DNA of 64,000 nt from NCBI RefSeq assembly GCF_003284935.1, contig NZ_QMEV01000023.1, positions 1-64,000 of the forward strand, in the 5' to 3' direction. Position numbers and translations under genes: made by a program. Each line of letters starts with the position of its first letter. The stretch's first letter is position 1. Below the pieces are notes generated by a model, which was given only the letters and a program-made list of their open reading frames with translations, was not told the DNA's origin and searched no databases. This stretch comes from Mycobacterium colombiense. GTDB lineage: Bacteria; Actinomycetota; Actinomycetes; Mycobacteriales; Mycobacteriaceae. Positions 25,776 to 34,741 of the stretch are shown piece by piece.

Positions 25776-26135
25776 ATGCTGACGTGTGAGGTGCGGGAAT
25801 CGGCGTTGTCTCGGCTGGGCCGGGCGCTGGCCGATCCGACGCGCTGCCGAATTCTCGTCGCGCTGCTGGATGGAGTTTGCTATCCCGGCCAGTTGGCTTC
25901 GCACTTGGGATTGACCCGATCCAATGTGTCCAACCATCTGTCGTGCTTACGGGGCTGCGGCCTGGTCATCGCAACGTATGAGGGCCGCCAGGTTCGTTAT
26001 GCCCTGGCCGATAGTCACCTCGCGCGTGCCCTGAGCGAGTTGGTTCAGGTCGTTCTCGCGGTGGACACCGATCAGCCTTGCGGTGGTGAGCAAGCCACGT
26101 TCGAGGAGGTCCGCACCGCGCCGGCTAGTCGATGA
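25776..26135 (+). CDS. cmtR: Cd/Pb-sensing ArsR-family repressor CmtR
   Basis: A 119-residue winged-helix repressor, nearly colinear with M. tuberculosis CmtR. The recognition helix is LTRSNVSNHLSCLRGCGLV. The three metal ligands known for CmtR are present at the same positions: Cys57, Cys61 and Cys102. Cd or Pb binding releases it from DNA and opens the efflux operon. The next genes, a PacL paralogue and ctpG, are its natural targets, as in Rv1994c-Rv1993c-Rv1992c. A 10-bp dyad covers the region just before its start. Confidence 0.95.
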   Translation: MLTCEVRESALSRLGRALADPTRCRILVALLDGVCYPGQLASHLGLTRSNVSNHLSCLRGCGLVIATYEGRQVRYALADSHLARALSELVQVVLAVDTDQPCGGEQATFEEVRTAPASR

Positions 26136-26185
26136 GCGGGCTCGCCGAATCGCGACGACAAAGCAGAACATAAGGAGGGTTGGCC

Positions 26186-26467
26186 GTGGTTGCACATGGA
26201 CTGCTGGTTAAGGCGACCGGGACGGTGTTCACCGGGCTCGTCGGGGTGAGTGCCTATGAGGTGTTGCGCAAGGCGGTGGGAAAAGCTCCGGTCCACCGCG
26301 CGGCGGTGACCGCGACGGAATGGGGCCTGCGGGGAACCCGGCGCGCCGAGGTGGCGGCCGAGGCTGCTCGGCTGAAAGTTGCCGACGTGGTCGCCGAAGC
26401 TCGCGATCGCATCGGTGACGACGCCTCCCTTTCTGTCGACCCCGTAGGCGACGACTGCTGTAGCTGA
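26186..26467 (+). CDS. pacL2: PacL2-type (DUF1490) partner of CtpG
   Basis: A 93-residue DUF1490 protein. It has a membrane helix (LLVKATGTVFTGLVGVSAYEVLRKAV), the [33 protein letters not shown] motif block and a C-terminal DDCCS. The paired cysteines replace the DHDH zinc motif of PacL1 and suggest a softer metal such as Cd. The GTG at 26186 follows AAGGAGGG by six bases; a TTG at 26180 is too close. It lies between cmtR and ctpG, matching Rv1993c. Confidence 0.88.
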   Translation: MVAHGLLVKATGTVFTGLVGVSAYEVLRKAVGKAPVHRAAVTATEWGLRGTRRAEVAAEAARLKVADVVAEARDRIGDDASLSVDPVGDDCCS

Positions 26468-26547
26468 CATCGCACGCTGCGCCCTCGGCGGACAGGGCAG
26501 GTTGACATCCTTGGTAGGGATCCGCCGATATACCGCTAGGAGGGCTG

Positions 26548-28869
26548 ATGATGCCGACCACCGCTGCGCATCCCGATGCCGACCTGAGGCTGACCGTTGT
26601 GTCTGCGACGGCGCGACGAATGCGGGTGCACGCCAGCGGGTTTCGATTCGACACCGTCCGCGCGGTGGCGATCGAGGACGCCGTTGGTATGGTCACCGGC
26701 GTCGAAGCCGTGCGGGCCTATCCGCGCACCGCCTCAGTGGTGATCTGGTACACGCCTGAGCGCTGCGACACAGCCTCCGTCCTGTCTGCGATCGCCGATG
26801 CCGAGCACATCCCGGTAGCGTCGGTGCCACCGCGTACCCCGCACTCGGCGGACGGCCGCAAGCCCGGTGTGGTGCAACGAGTCATCGACTGGAGCACGCG
26901 GGTGCGGTCGGGTTCGTGTGACGTTGAACAGCGTCGTCCTTGGGGGACGGTTAGCGATGGCTGCTGCGAGCATGATGACAGCGAGGACGCGCCGGAGCGG
27001 CTCTGGCAGGTCGTCAAGCTGCGACGCGCTGCATTGTCCGGGGTGTTGCTGACGGGGTCGGTGATCACCGCATGGGTCACTCCGCTGGGGCCGGTCGCTC
27101 TGGGTTTCAAAGTCGTCGCCTTGGCGGTGGGGGCCTCGACATTCGTGCCGTCGGCCATCAAGCGACTTACGCAGGGCCACATCGGTGTCGGCACGTTGAT
27201 GACCATCGCTGCGGCCGGCGCCGTGGGTCTCGGTCAGGTCGGCGAGGCTGCCATGCTGGCGTTCTTGTTCTCCATCAGTGAGGGCTTGGAGGAATTCGCG
27301 GTGTCGCGTACGCGCCGCGGCTTGCGCGCGCTGCTGTCGCTGGTGCCGGATCAGGCCACAGTGCTGCGCGCGGGCAGCGAAACCGTGGTGGCCGCAGCCG
27401 ACCTTCAGGTCGGTGATCAAATGATCGTCAAACCAGGTGAACGTCTGGCCACTGACGGCATCATTCGTGACGGTCGCACCTCATTGGACGTCTCCGCGAT
27501 CACCGGTGAATCCGTACCGGTCGAAGCCGGACCCGGCGACGACGTGTTCGCCGGGTCGATCAACGGTTCCGGCGCGCTGCTGGTGCAGGTCACCGCAACG
27601 GCAGAAGACAACTCGCTGGCGCGCATCGTGCACATCGTGGAAGCCGAGCAGGCGCGCAAGGGCGCCAGTCAGCGACTGGCCGACCGCATCGCGCGACCGC
27701 TGGTGCCGGGCATCATGATCGCCGGGGCCGCGATCGCCGGGGTGGGCAGCATTTTCGGTAGCCCTGCCGTCTGGATCGAACGTGCTCTGGTGGTACTGGT
27801 TGCTGCCTCGCCATGCGCATTGGCCATCGCGGTGCCCGTGTCGGTGGTGGCGTCCATCGGGGCGGCCGCCCGGTTCGGTGTACTCATCAAAGGTGGCGCC
27901 GCCCTGGAAGGCATGGGCACCATCGGCGCAATTGCCCTGGACAAGACCGGAACCCTGACGGCCAATCGGCCCGCGGTCATCGAGGTCGCCACCACTGGGG
28001 GCGCCACTCACGAAGACGTGCTGGCGGTGGCAGCCGCGCTGGAGGCCCGCAGCGAGCACCCACTGGCCGCGGCTGTTCTCGCCACGACCCGAACGTCGGT
28101 CGCCGCGGCCAGCGACGTGCAAGCCATCCCCGGCGCCGGATTGACCGGCCGAGTCGACGGCCACGATGTCCGACTGGGACGCGCCGGCTGGCTCGATCCA
28201 GCCGACCTCACCGAGGACGTCATGCGCATGCAACACGCCGGAGCCACAACGGTTCTCGTCGAACGCGACGGGCGGCTACTCGGGGCCATCGCCGTGCGCG
28301 ACGAACTACGTCCGGAAGCCGCCGAGGTCGTCGCCGAATTGCGAGCCGGCAACTACCAGGTGGCGATGCTCACCGGCGACAATCGCGCCACCGCTTCAGC
28401 TTTGGCCGCCGAAGCCGGAATCGAGCACGTGTACGCCGAGCTGCGTCCTGAGGACAAGGCACACCTGGTCACAGAGCTACGTGCCCAGCGGCGGACCGCG
28501 ATGGTTGGCGACGGCGTCAACGATGCTCCGGCCCTGGCCGCCGCCGACCTGGGAATCGCTATGGGCGCCATGGGAACCGACGTCGCCATCGAAACCGCCG
28601 ACGTCGCGTTGATGGGCCAAGACCTGCGCCATCTGCCCCAAGCGCTGCACCATGCCCGCCGTTCCCGGCAGATCATGTTGCAAAACGTCGGGCTATCGCT
28701 AGCGATCATCACCGTGCTGATGCCGCTGTCGCTGTTCGGGACCCTGGGTTTGGCTGCGGTGGTATTCGTGCACGAGCTCACCGAGGTCGTCGTCATCGCC
28801 AATGGCGTGCGCGCCGGACGCATCAAACCACTTGCTGGGCCAAGGCCATCGAGTCACGATTCAACGTAA
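26548..28869 (+). CDS. ctpG: Divalent-metal-exporting P-type ATPase CtpG
   Basis: A 773-residue P1B-ATPase. A heavy-metal-associated-like N-domain is followed by an acidic Cys-containing linker (DGCCEHDDSED, about 137-147). The membrane site is Ser421-Pro-Cys423 (ASPCALA) rather than CPC, phosphorylation is at Asp465, and the TGES, TGDNRATA and [10 protein letters not shown] motifs are intact. The HELTEVVVIANGVRAGR end contains the HEL-type helix of Zn/Cd/Co pumps. Under CmtR control it should export Cd and related ions. Coupled to pacL2; a strong ribosome site (TAGGAGGG) precedes ATGATG. Confidence 0.94.
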   Translation: MMPTTAAHPDADLRLTVVSATARRMRVHASGFRFDTVRAVAIEDAVGMVTGVEAVRAYPRTASVVIWYTPERCDTASVLSAIADAEHIPVASVPPRTPHSADGRKPGVVQRVIDWSTRVRSGSCDVEQRRPWGTVSDGCCEHDDSEDAPERLWQVVKLRRAALSGVLLTGSVITAWVTPLGPVALGFKVVALAVGASTFVPSAIKRLTQGHIGVGTLMTIAAAGAVGLGQVGEAAMLAFLFSISEGLEEFAVSRTRRGLRALLSLVPDQATVLRAGSETVVAAADLQVGDQMIVKPGERLATDGIIRDGRTSLDVSAITGESVPVEAGPGDDVFAGSINGSGALLVQVTATAEDNSLARIVHIVEAEQARKGASQRLADRIARPLVPGIMIAGAAIAGVGSIFGSPAVWIERALVVLVAASPCALAIAVPVSVVASIGAAARFGVLIKGGAALEGMGTIGAIALDKTGTLTANRPAVIEVATTGGATHEDVLAVAAALEARSEHPLAAAVLATTRTSVAAASDVQAIPGAGLTGRVDGHDVRLGRAGWLDPADLTEDVMRMQHAGATTVLVERDGRLLGAIAVRDELRPEAAEVVAELRAGNYQVAMLTGDNRATASALAAEAGIEHVYAELRPEDKAHLVTELRAQRRTAMVGDGVNDAPALAAADLGIAMGAMGTDVAIETADVALMGQDLRHLPQALHHARRSRQIMLQNVGLSLAIITVLMPLSLFGTLGLAAVVFVHELTEVVVIANGVRAGRIKPLAGPRPSSHDST

Positions 28870-29088
28870 CGATGCAACGAATCTACGGCCCGTCCAGGAT
28901 CGTCAAGTACCGCCGTGGCGGCGGTATCAGGACGCGATGTCGGCCCTGGTCGCCAATTGATTGCCCATGCCGTCGCGTCTCCCCCGCAGCGAATCCCCGA
29001 AGTGCGCGTGACTCGCGGGGGTTACCCGTTCGAGTGGGCTACGGCATCCTGAGCCCGACGAGCGCCCCGGTAAGAAAGGTAAGCACAA

Positions 29089-30429
29089 GTGAGTGGACCA
29101 GAAACGCCAGCTAAGCAGGTCGGGTCGCACCCGGTTATGCATCTCTCAGAGTTGCTGCACGCGCCGGTCCTGGCCCGGTCGGGCGAGGCTGTGGGCCGGG
29201 TGCAGGACGTGATCGTGCGGCTGCGCGGCGCCGACGAGTATCCGTTGGTGAGTGGGATCGTCGCTGTGGTGGGGAGGCGGCGGGTGTTCATCGGCAGCCC
29301 CTCCATTTCTCAGTACGCCCCAGACCGCGTGGTATTGGCGACACACAAAATCGATCTGCGCGGTTTCGAACGCCGCGACGGCGAGGTGTTGCTGCGCACT
29401 GATGTGCTAGGACACCGGTTGATCGATGTGGCTGCCGTGGAGTTGGTACGCGCCTATGACGTGGAGCTCGAAGATACCGGCGGCGGGTGGGTGCTTGCCC
29501 GTCTGGATACTCGCCGCCCGGCGCGGTTCTTCGGACTAGTCAAAAGTCGGGGTGGGCATGCGGCCCGAGATTGGAAGGCATTCGAACCACTGATCGGCCA
29601 CGCCCGCTCCGGTGCATCGCGACGTCAGTCAGGCCGGCTCGGCGGGTTCAAACCCGCGGACATCGCTGATCTTCTCGAAGACGCTGACAAAGCCGAGGGT
29701 GGGGAGATCCTCGACCGGGTCCGCAGCGACCCGGAATTGGAAGCCGACGTGTTCGAAGAACTCGACCCTGACAAGGCCAGCCGATTGCTCAATGACATGG
29801 CCGATGACGAGGTCGCCGCACTATTGGGCCGGATGCGCGCCGACGACGCCGCCGACGCGATCGCAGACCTGCGTCAATCGCGGCGCCGGCGCGTGCTGGA
29901 GCTGATGCCGGGCCCGCAGCGCACGAAGGTGATCACCCTGATGGGCTTTAACCCCGACAGTGCCGGCGGCCTGATGAACGTCGACTTCGTCTCCTGCGCC
30001 GCAAGCACCACTGCCGGCACGGCGCTGGCACTGATCGCGGGCGCCACGACGATACAGCCCGAGGCATTGGTCAAGATGCATGTCCTTGATGAAGACAACC
30101 GCCTGGCTGGTGTCGTGTCGGTGATCGACCTGCTGCAAGCCGAACCCGGTCAAACCGTTGAAGCACTGATGGATTGCGACCCAATTCGAATCGGCGCTGA
30201 AGCCGATCTGACCGACGTCGCCCTATTGATGGCCGACTTCAACCTCTACTCCATCCCCGTCGTCGACGGCCAGGACCGCGTGCTCGGGGTTGTCACCGTC
30301 GACGACGTGCTAGAAGCCACCATCCCCGAGGATTGGCGTCGCCGCGAACCCGCCCCCCGCCCGGTCCGCGAAATCACCCCACCGCATGACGATCGCGACG
30401 CGCCTGCACCAGAGAGTGAGGCGCCGTGA
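29089..30429 (+). CDS. MgtE N-terminal/CBS-domain cytosolic protein with PRC-barrel-like start
   Basis: A 446-residue soluble protein. Residues about 15-165 hold PRC-barrel-like segments (LHAPVLARSGEAVGRVQDVI). Residues 190-290 form an MgtE N-domain superhelix (ADIADLLEDADKAEGGEILD, VFEELDPDKASRLLNDMADDEVAALLGRM), and residues 295-415 are two CBS repeats. No MgtE transmembrane domain follows. In MgtE these cytosolic parts sense magnesium. The gene overlaps the next transporter gene by 4 nt (GTGA), so it probably gates or regulates that transporter. GTG start with AAAGGT upstream. Confidence 0.88.
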   Translation: MSGPETPAKQVGSHPVMHLSELLHAPVLARSGEAVGRVQDVIVRLRGADEYPLVSGIVAVVGRRRVFIGSPSISQYAPDRVVLATHKIDLRGFERRDGEVLLRTDVLGHRLIDVAAVELVRAYDVELEDTGGGWVLARLDTRRPARFFGLVKSRGGHAARDWKAFEPLIGHARSGASRRQSGRLGGFKPADIADLLEDADKAEGGEILDRVRSDPELEADVFEELDPDKASRLLNDMADDEVAALLGRMRADDAADAIADLRQSRRRRVLELMPGPQRTKVITLMGFNPDSAGGLMNVDFVSCAASTTAGTALALIAGATTIQPEALVKMHVLDEDNRLAGVVSVIDLLQAEPGQTVEALMDCDPIRIGAEADLTDVALLMADFNLYSIPVVDGQDRVLGVVTVDDVLEATIPEDWRRREPAPRPVREITPPHDDRDAPAPESEAP

Positions 30430-32102
30430 CCTCCGGCGAGAAGGCCACCGGCCACGCAGCAGCGACTCACCGATCCGAGTCGCCACCACCGAAGCGCACC
30501 GCTGTGCTTGACTCGGCTCACCTCGGTGATATCGAGGGCGCCTTCGGGCGCATTAACGTCGCGGAAACCGACCATCCCCGCACTTTCAAGACGCGGCTGC
30601 TGACGCTGCTTGCCATTATCGGTCCCGGAATCATTGTGATGGTCGGCGATAACGATGCCGGCGGGGTGGCCACCTACACCCAAGCTGGCCAAAATTATGG
30701 CTACTCCCTGCTGTGGGTGCTACTCCTGCTCATCCCGGTGCTCATCGTCAACCAAGAGATGGTGGTCCGGCTCGGCGCGGTTACCGGCGTCGGACACGCC
30801 CGCTTGATCAACGAACGCTTCGGCCGCGGCTGGGGCTGGTTCTCCGTCGGCGACCTGTTCCTGCTCAACTTCCTCACGATCGTCACCGAGTTCATCGGCA
30901 TCACTTTGGCCGCCACCTACATCGGTATCTCCAAATACATTGTCGTTCCGGTCTCAGCGATCGCGCTCATCGCGATCATGGCCAGCGGCAGCTTTCGCCG
31001 GTGGGAGCGGGCTATGTTCGTCTTCATCGCCATCACTTTGGTGCAGATCCCAATCCTGTTGATGGCGCACCCACAGTGGGCCCAGGCCGCCAAATCATTT
31101 GTGGTGCCGAACATCTCCGGTGGCGTGACCTCGGATGCGGTGCTTTTGATCATTGCCATCGTCGGCACCACCGTGGCGCCTTGGCAGCTGTTTTTTCAGC
31201 AGTCCAACGTCGTCGACAAGCGCATTACACCTCGATTTATGGGCTACGAGCGCGCCGATACGGTGTTGGGGGCGTTCATCGTGGTGATCGGCGCCACCGC
31301 GCTGGTCATGATCGGCGATTGGGCGGCGCGCTCCACTGGCACAGCAGGTGGTTTCACCGACGCCGGCGCCATCTCGCATCTGCTGGGCCAACACAATTCG
31401 ACGCTCGGCTGGTTGTTCGCGATCGTGCTGATGGACGCCTCGATCGTCGGCGCCGCCGCAGTGACCCTGGCCACCAGCTACGCCTTTGGCGACGTATTCG
31501 GCCTGAAACACTCGCTGCACCGGGGGTTCGCCGATGCCAAACCGTTCTACCTTTCTTACAGCGCGATGGTGTCGTTTGCGGCGGCGATCGTGCTGATTCC
31601 TGGCGCCCCCCTTGGGTTGATCACCACCGCCGTGCAGGCCCTCGCTGGCTTGCTGTTGCCCAGCGCCAGCGTGTTCCTCCTGCTGCTGTGCAACGACCGG
31701 GAAGTATTGGGCCCCTGGGTGAATCGGCCCTGGCTCAACTGGGTTGCCGGGCTGATCGTCGGCGTCCTGCTGTTGCTGTCGGGAATCCTGATGGCGACTA
31801 CCTTGTTCCCCGGCCTCGACGTGATCGTTGTCGCCGGCTACCTGGCACTGACCTTGGTCATACTCGCCGCAGCCACGGTACCGGCACTTCGTTGGATGGG
31901 TCGCCGCCAGCCCTCACCACCGGCGGCATCGAGCCCGGCGCGGCCTATTGACCGCAATAGCTGGCGAATGCCACCACTGACCTTGTTAGAGCCCGTGACG
32001 TGGTCGCCAGGGACCCGTCTAGGCATGATTGCGCTGCGCGGCTACCTCGTCGTCGGCGCCGTCCTGCTCATCGTCAAGGCTGTCCAGCTCAGCGGCCGAT
32101 GA
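30426..32102 (+). CDS. Divergent Nramp-family divalent metal transporter
   Basis: A 558-residue membrane protein with about eleven helices and the Nramp fold. The TM1 metal motif, normally DPGN, reads GDNDAGG (residues 74-80). The TM6 motif, normally (A/M)PHNLYLHS, reads APWQLFFQQS (from residue 251). These changes are like Nramp-related magnesium transporters rather than classical MntH. It is translationally coupled to the MgtE-N/CBS gene, which suggests magnesium-linked control. It could alternatively carry manganese. Annotation as MntH would be misleading. Confidence 0.88.
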   Translation: MTSGEKATGHAAATHRSESPPPKRTAVLDSAHLGDIEGAFGRINVAETDHPRTFKTRLLTLLAIIGPGIIVMVGDNDAGGVATYTQAGQNYGYSLLWVLLLLIPVLIVNQEMVVRLGAVTGVGHARLINERFGRGWGWFSVGDLFLLNFLTIVTEFIGITLAATYIGISKYIVVPVSAIALIAIMASGSFRRWERAMFVFIAITLVQIPILLMAHPQWAQAAKSFVVPNISGGVTSDAVLLIIAIVGTTVAPWQLFFQQSNVVDKRITPRFMGYERADTVLGAFIVVIGATALVMIGDWAARSTGTAGGFTDAGAISHLLGQHNSTLGWLFAIVLMDASIVGAAAVTLATSYAFGDVFGLKHSLHRGFADAKPFYLSYSAMVSFAAAIVLIPGAPLGLITTAVQALAGLLLPSASVFLLLLCNDREVLGPWVNRPWLNWVAGLIVGVLLLLSGILMATTLFPGLDVIVVAGYLALTLVILAAATVPALRWMGRRQPSPPAASSPARPIDRNSWRMPPLTLLEPVTWSPGTRLGMIALRGYLVVGAVLLIVKAVQLSGR

Positions 32103-32129
32103 ATTTGGGCCAATCCGAAAGGTCACCAA

Positions 32130-32363
32130 ATGAGCACGCCACGCAACGGGCGATTCGCCGCGGAAGCCAACTACCTACCGCACTACAACGACATCCAGCA
32201 GATCACAGGAACTGCCATCCTCGCCACCATCGCGGTCGCCCTGGCAGTGGCATTCATCATCATCCAACGTCGACGACGCCGCGCGCGCACCAAACAAAGC
32301 CATGTCGGTGGCCCCCGACGCTCCCGCGTCTCAAGACCTTTTAGCACCCGCAGGAGCGATTAA
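32130..32363 (+). CDS. Small single-pass membrane protein
   Basis: A 77-residue protein. One transmembrane helix (GTAILATIAVALAVAFIII) is followed by a strongly basic cytoplasmic tail (QRRRRRARTKQ). It starts 27 nt after the Nramp-like gene with GAAAGGTCA upstream, and its TAA overlaps the ATG of the DUF732 gene (TAATG). It therefore belongs to the same transcription unit. No family recognised; possibly a small regulatory subunit of the transporter, by position only. Confidence 0.65.
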   Translation: MSTPRNGRFAAEANYLPHYNDIQQITGTAILATIAVALAVAFIIIQRRRRRARTKQSHVGGPRRSRVSRPFSTRRSD

Positions 32364-32710
32364 TGGCCCAAACCAATGTGCCTCGGTGGAAATGGTTGAC
32401 AACGAGCGTAATCCTGCTCTTCGCTGCTGCGCTGCAATTCGCTCCACCTGTATCAGCGGATCAAACTGACGATGACTTCCTCGCCGCGCTCAAGAAACAC
32501 GGGATCGTCTTTACCAACCGCGATGTCGCGATCACGGCCGGCCATAAAGTGTGCACCGGACTCGATGCAGGCCAGACGCCGGCCAACCTGATTTTGTCGC
32601 TGGTAAAAGACACCGACCTGTCGGCACACGTGGCCGGCTATTTCTTCGGCACCGCAGTCAATGCCTACTGCCCGCAATACCGCCCGGATACCACTGTGCC
32701 GGGAGCATAG
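32363..32710 (+). CDS. Short secreted DUF732 protein
   Basis: A 115-residue exported protein. The signal peptide (WLTTSVILLFAAALQFAPPVSA) ends before DQTDDDF. A minimal DUF732 domain follows with the two family cysteines (GHKVCTGLDAG and AVNAYCPQY). Typical size for the family. It is coupled by TAATG to the small membrane protein and is the last gene of the MgtE-N/Nramp operon. Envelope location, function unknown. Confidence 0.82.
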   Translation: MAQTNVPRWKWLTTSVILLFAAALQFAPPVSADQTDDDFLAALKKHGIVFTNRDVAITAGHKVCTGLDAGQTPANLILSLVKDTDLSAHVAGYFFGTAVNAYCPQYRPDTTVPGA

Positions 32711-33067
32711 ACCAAGAAGACGGACAAATGGCGCACCACTAGCGGCCACGGGGCACTCAGCGGGCGGCGTAGCCCCTTGCACTCGCACCCCACCGACGCA
32801 ACGACACATCGTTCGTGAAATTCGACGGATAACGAAACGGCTCGTCACCCATCCTCGAGTCCGAATCTGCTTCACCCCAACATACTCGTCGTGCTCGAGC
32901 AGGTTGAACGGTGGTTTGGGTTACTCACCAATTAGAAGCCTGCCGGAGCGCACGCCACTCAATCCAGGCCGTCGAGAATGACATCTCAGACAATCTTCGT
33001 CTAGCAAGGCTAGCGACCTCGGCATCACCCTAGCCATGTTGAGGGACTGCGCGCACGCCGTGATGGC
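32711..33067. other. Intergenic region, no gene recognised
   Basis: About 355 bp between convergent transcription units (DUF732 and mmcO). No recognisable coding frame or strong terminator hairpin was spotted. Confidence 0.4.
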
Positions 33068-34591
33068 TCAGCTGGTGTACTCGAGGCGAGTCATCATGCC
33101 GGCCTCTTGGTGATAGGTGTTGTGGCAGTGGAACATCCAGACGCCGGGGTTGTCCGCGACGAGGACGGCGCTCAATTTCTGCTTGGGCAGTACGTTGACG
33201 GTGTCTTTGCGGGGGCCGGGCGTGCCATCGGGCTTGATCACCTGGAAAGTGTGTCCGTGCAGGTGCATCGGGTGGTACATCATGGTGGTGTTGTCGAATG
33301 CCAGCGTGGCGCGTTGGCCCTGGCGTACCTGTAGCGGCTTGGTCTTGCTGTAGGGCTCGCCGTTGATCAGCCAATCATACTTCGTCATGTCGCCACTGAG
33401 GACCACCGGGAGATTCACATCGGATTTGGCCACACCCAAATCGACTTCCGGTGCGGCGGAGAACATTTCGACGGTGCCGACTCGCTTGTTGAGTTCGGGC
33501 GGCTGGAAACCCGGATCAGGGGCGTTACCGGCGCCGGTGGAGAGCACAGCCCGCGCCAGCGCATTTTTGCCTTCGGCAAGAGCGACCAGCGGGAAAACGC
33601 CATCGGCGGCGGTGACGACGACGTCGTAGCGTTCGGCCATGCCGATCAGTAGCGCGTCGACCTCGGTGGGCACTACGGGGTAGCCGTCGGTGTGGGTGAC
33701 GGTCATCGAGTGCCCGGCTAGCGCGACGCGGAACGCGGTGTCGGAGCCGGAATTGATGATCCGGATCCGGATGCGCTGTCCGGGCTTGGCGCTGAATGTG
33801 GTGGGAGCGGCGGGAATACGGCCGTTGATGAGGTAGTGCGGATAGGCAATATCGCCTGGATCGCCGCCGAGCAGATTGCTGGTCCCGACGCCGTCCATCT
33901 CCATGGCGGGCATGTTTCCCATGCCGGGCATGCTGCTCATGCTGGGCCTGCGCTGATTGGTCAAATCGTCGTAGAGCTGCCTGGGGGTCTTGCCGACGCC
34001 GTCGGTCCAGTCGTCGAGTACGACGATCCATTCGGCGTCGTAGCGGCCCGACTCTCGGGGGTCATCGATGATCACGGGCAGATACAGACCATAGTCGGCG
34101 TCCAGGCCGACGTGCGGATGCGCCCAATAGGTGCCGGGGTGAGGTACCGAAAAGCGGTAGGTGAAGTCGCGGCCGGCGTCGATGTTCGGGGTGGCGGGTG
34201 CGACGCCGTCCATGTCGTTGCGCAGCGCGATGCCGTGCCAATGCACCGAGGTGGCCGAATCGAGCCGGTTGGTGACCGTGACCGCGAGTTCGTCACCGAC
34301 ATTGGCGCGGATCACGGGCCCCGGGATGGCGTTACCGTAGGCCATCGTGCGCACAGTGATGCCACCGAGGTCGATTGTTGTCGGTTGAGGCGTCAGTGCC
34401 GCCGTTACGGTGCGCCCGGTGTGGGGCCGCGCCGCCTCGGCAGCAGCGATGGCGGCCGCCATCGCCGTGTTGCCGGTATGTGTTTGCTCGTCGGATCGGC
34501 CGCAGGCGGCCAGGGCGAACCCGCCGGCAACGGTGGCAGCCATAAAACTCCGCCTGCTAAGTCGCGCCCTGTCAAAAGTCAATTCGCGCAC
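33068..34591 (-). CDS. mmcO: Tat-exported multicopper oxidase lipoprotein MmcO
   Basis: A 507-residue multicopper oxidase. The twin-arginine signal RRSFMAATVAGGFALAAC (residues 13-30) ends in a lipobox Cys30. Copper ligands appear in four motifs: HWHG, WAHPH, HPMHLHGH and HCHNTYHQEAGM, forming type 1, 2 and 3 sites. A Met-rich insert (SMSSMPGMGNMPAMEM, about residues 218-233) is typical of cuprous oxidases. It oxidises Cu(I) outside the membrane to protect against copper. A RicR-type box lies about 80 bp upstream, shared with a divergent methyltransferase gene, as expected for Rv0846c. Confidence 0.95.
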   Translation of the reverse strand: MRELTFDRARLSRRSFMAATVAGGFALAACGRSDEQTHTGNTAMAAAIAAAEAARPHTGRTVTAALTPQPTTIDLGGITVRTMAYGNAIPGPVIRANVGDELAVTVTNRLDSATSVHWHGIALRNDMDGVAPATPNIDAGRDFTYRFSVPHPGTYWAHPHVGLDADYGLYLPVIIDDPRESGRYDAEWIVVLDDWTDGVGKTPRQLYDDLTNQRRPSMSSMPGMGNMPAMEMDGVGTSNLLGGDPGDIAYPHYLINGRIPAAPTTFSAKPGQRIRIRIINSGSDTAFRVALAGHSMTVTHTDGYPVVPTEVDALLIGMAERYDVVVTAADGVFPLVALAEGKNALARAVLSTGAGNAPDPGFQPPELNKRVGTVEMFSAAPEVDLGVAKSDVNLPVVLSGDMTKYDWLINGEPYSKTKPLQVRQGQRATLAFDNTTMMYHPMHLHGHTFQVIKPDGTPGPRKDTVNVLPKQKLSAVLVADNPGVWMFHCHNTYHQEAGMMTRLEYTS

Positions 34592-34671
34592 GCCTGTACC
34601 TGTCTTTCATTGCGCCGTTCGGTGTTTCGTTCGATCCGAAAGAGCCGCGTCCCGCTCCGCCGAGCTTGAAT

Positions 34672-34688
34672 ATACCGCATGGGGGTAT
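34672..34688. promoter_or_regulatory. RicR/CsoR-type copper box between mmcO and the methyltransferase gene
   Basis: ATACCGCATGGGGGTAT has ATACC and GGTAT ends in inverted orientation, 17 bp long, resembling mycobacterial RicR operators (ATACCC...GGGTAT). It can serve both divergent genes. Confidence 0.65.
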
Positions 34689-34741
34689 TGCTGTACCGTT
34701 GGGTTGGCCGCACTGAAAGCATATACAGGAAGGATTTTTAG

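Noticed and set aside
25540-25782. Small plus-strand frame between the ICMT-like gene and cmtR
   Set aside because: Thr/Ala-rich with no family resemblance and it overlaps the cmtR start; another frame has several Cys but no start.
28870-29088. Possible yybP-ykoY-type manganese riboswitch before the MgtE-N/Nramp operon
   Set aside because: A CCGGTAAGA stretch resembles the riboswitch 3' end, but the matching GGGGAGTAGC 5' part and the stem pairing could not be found.
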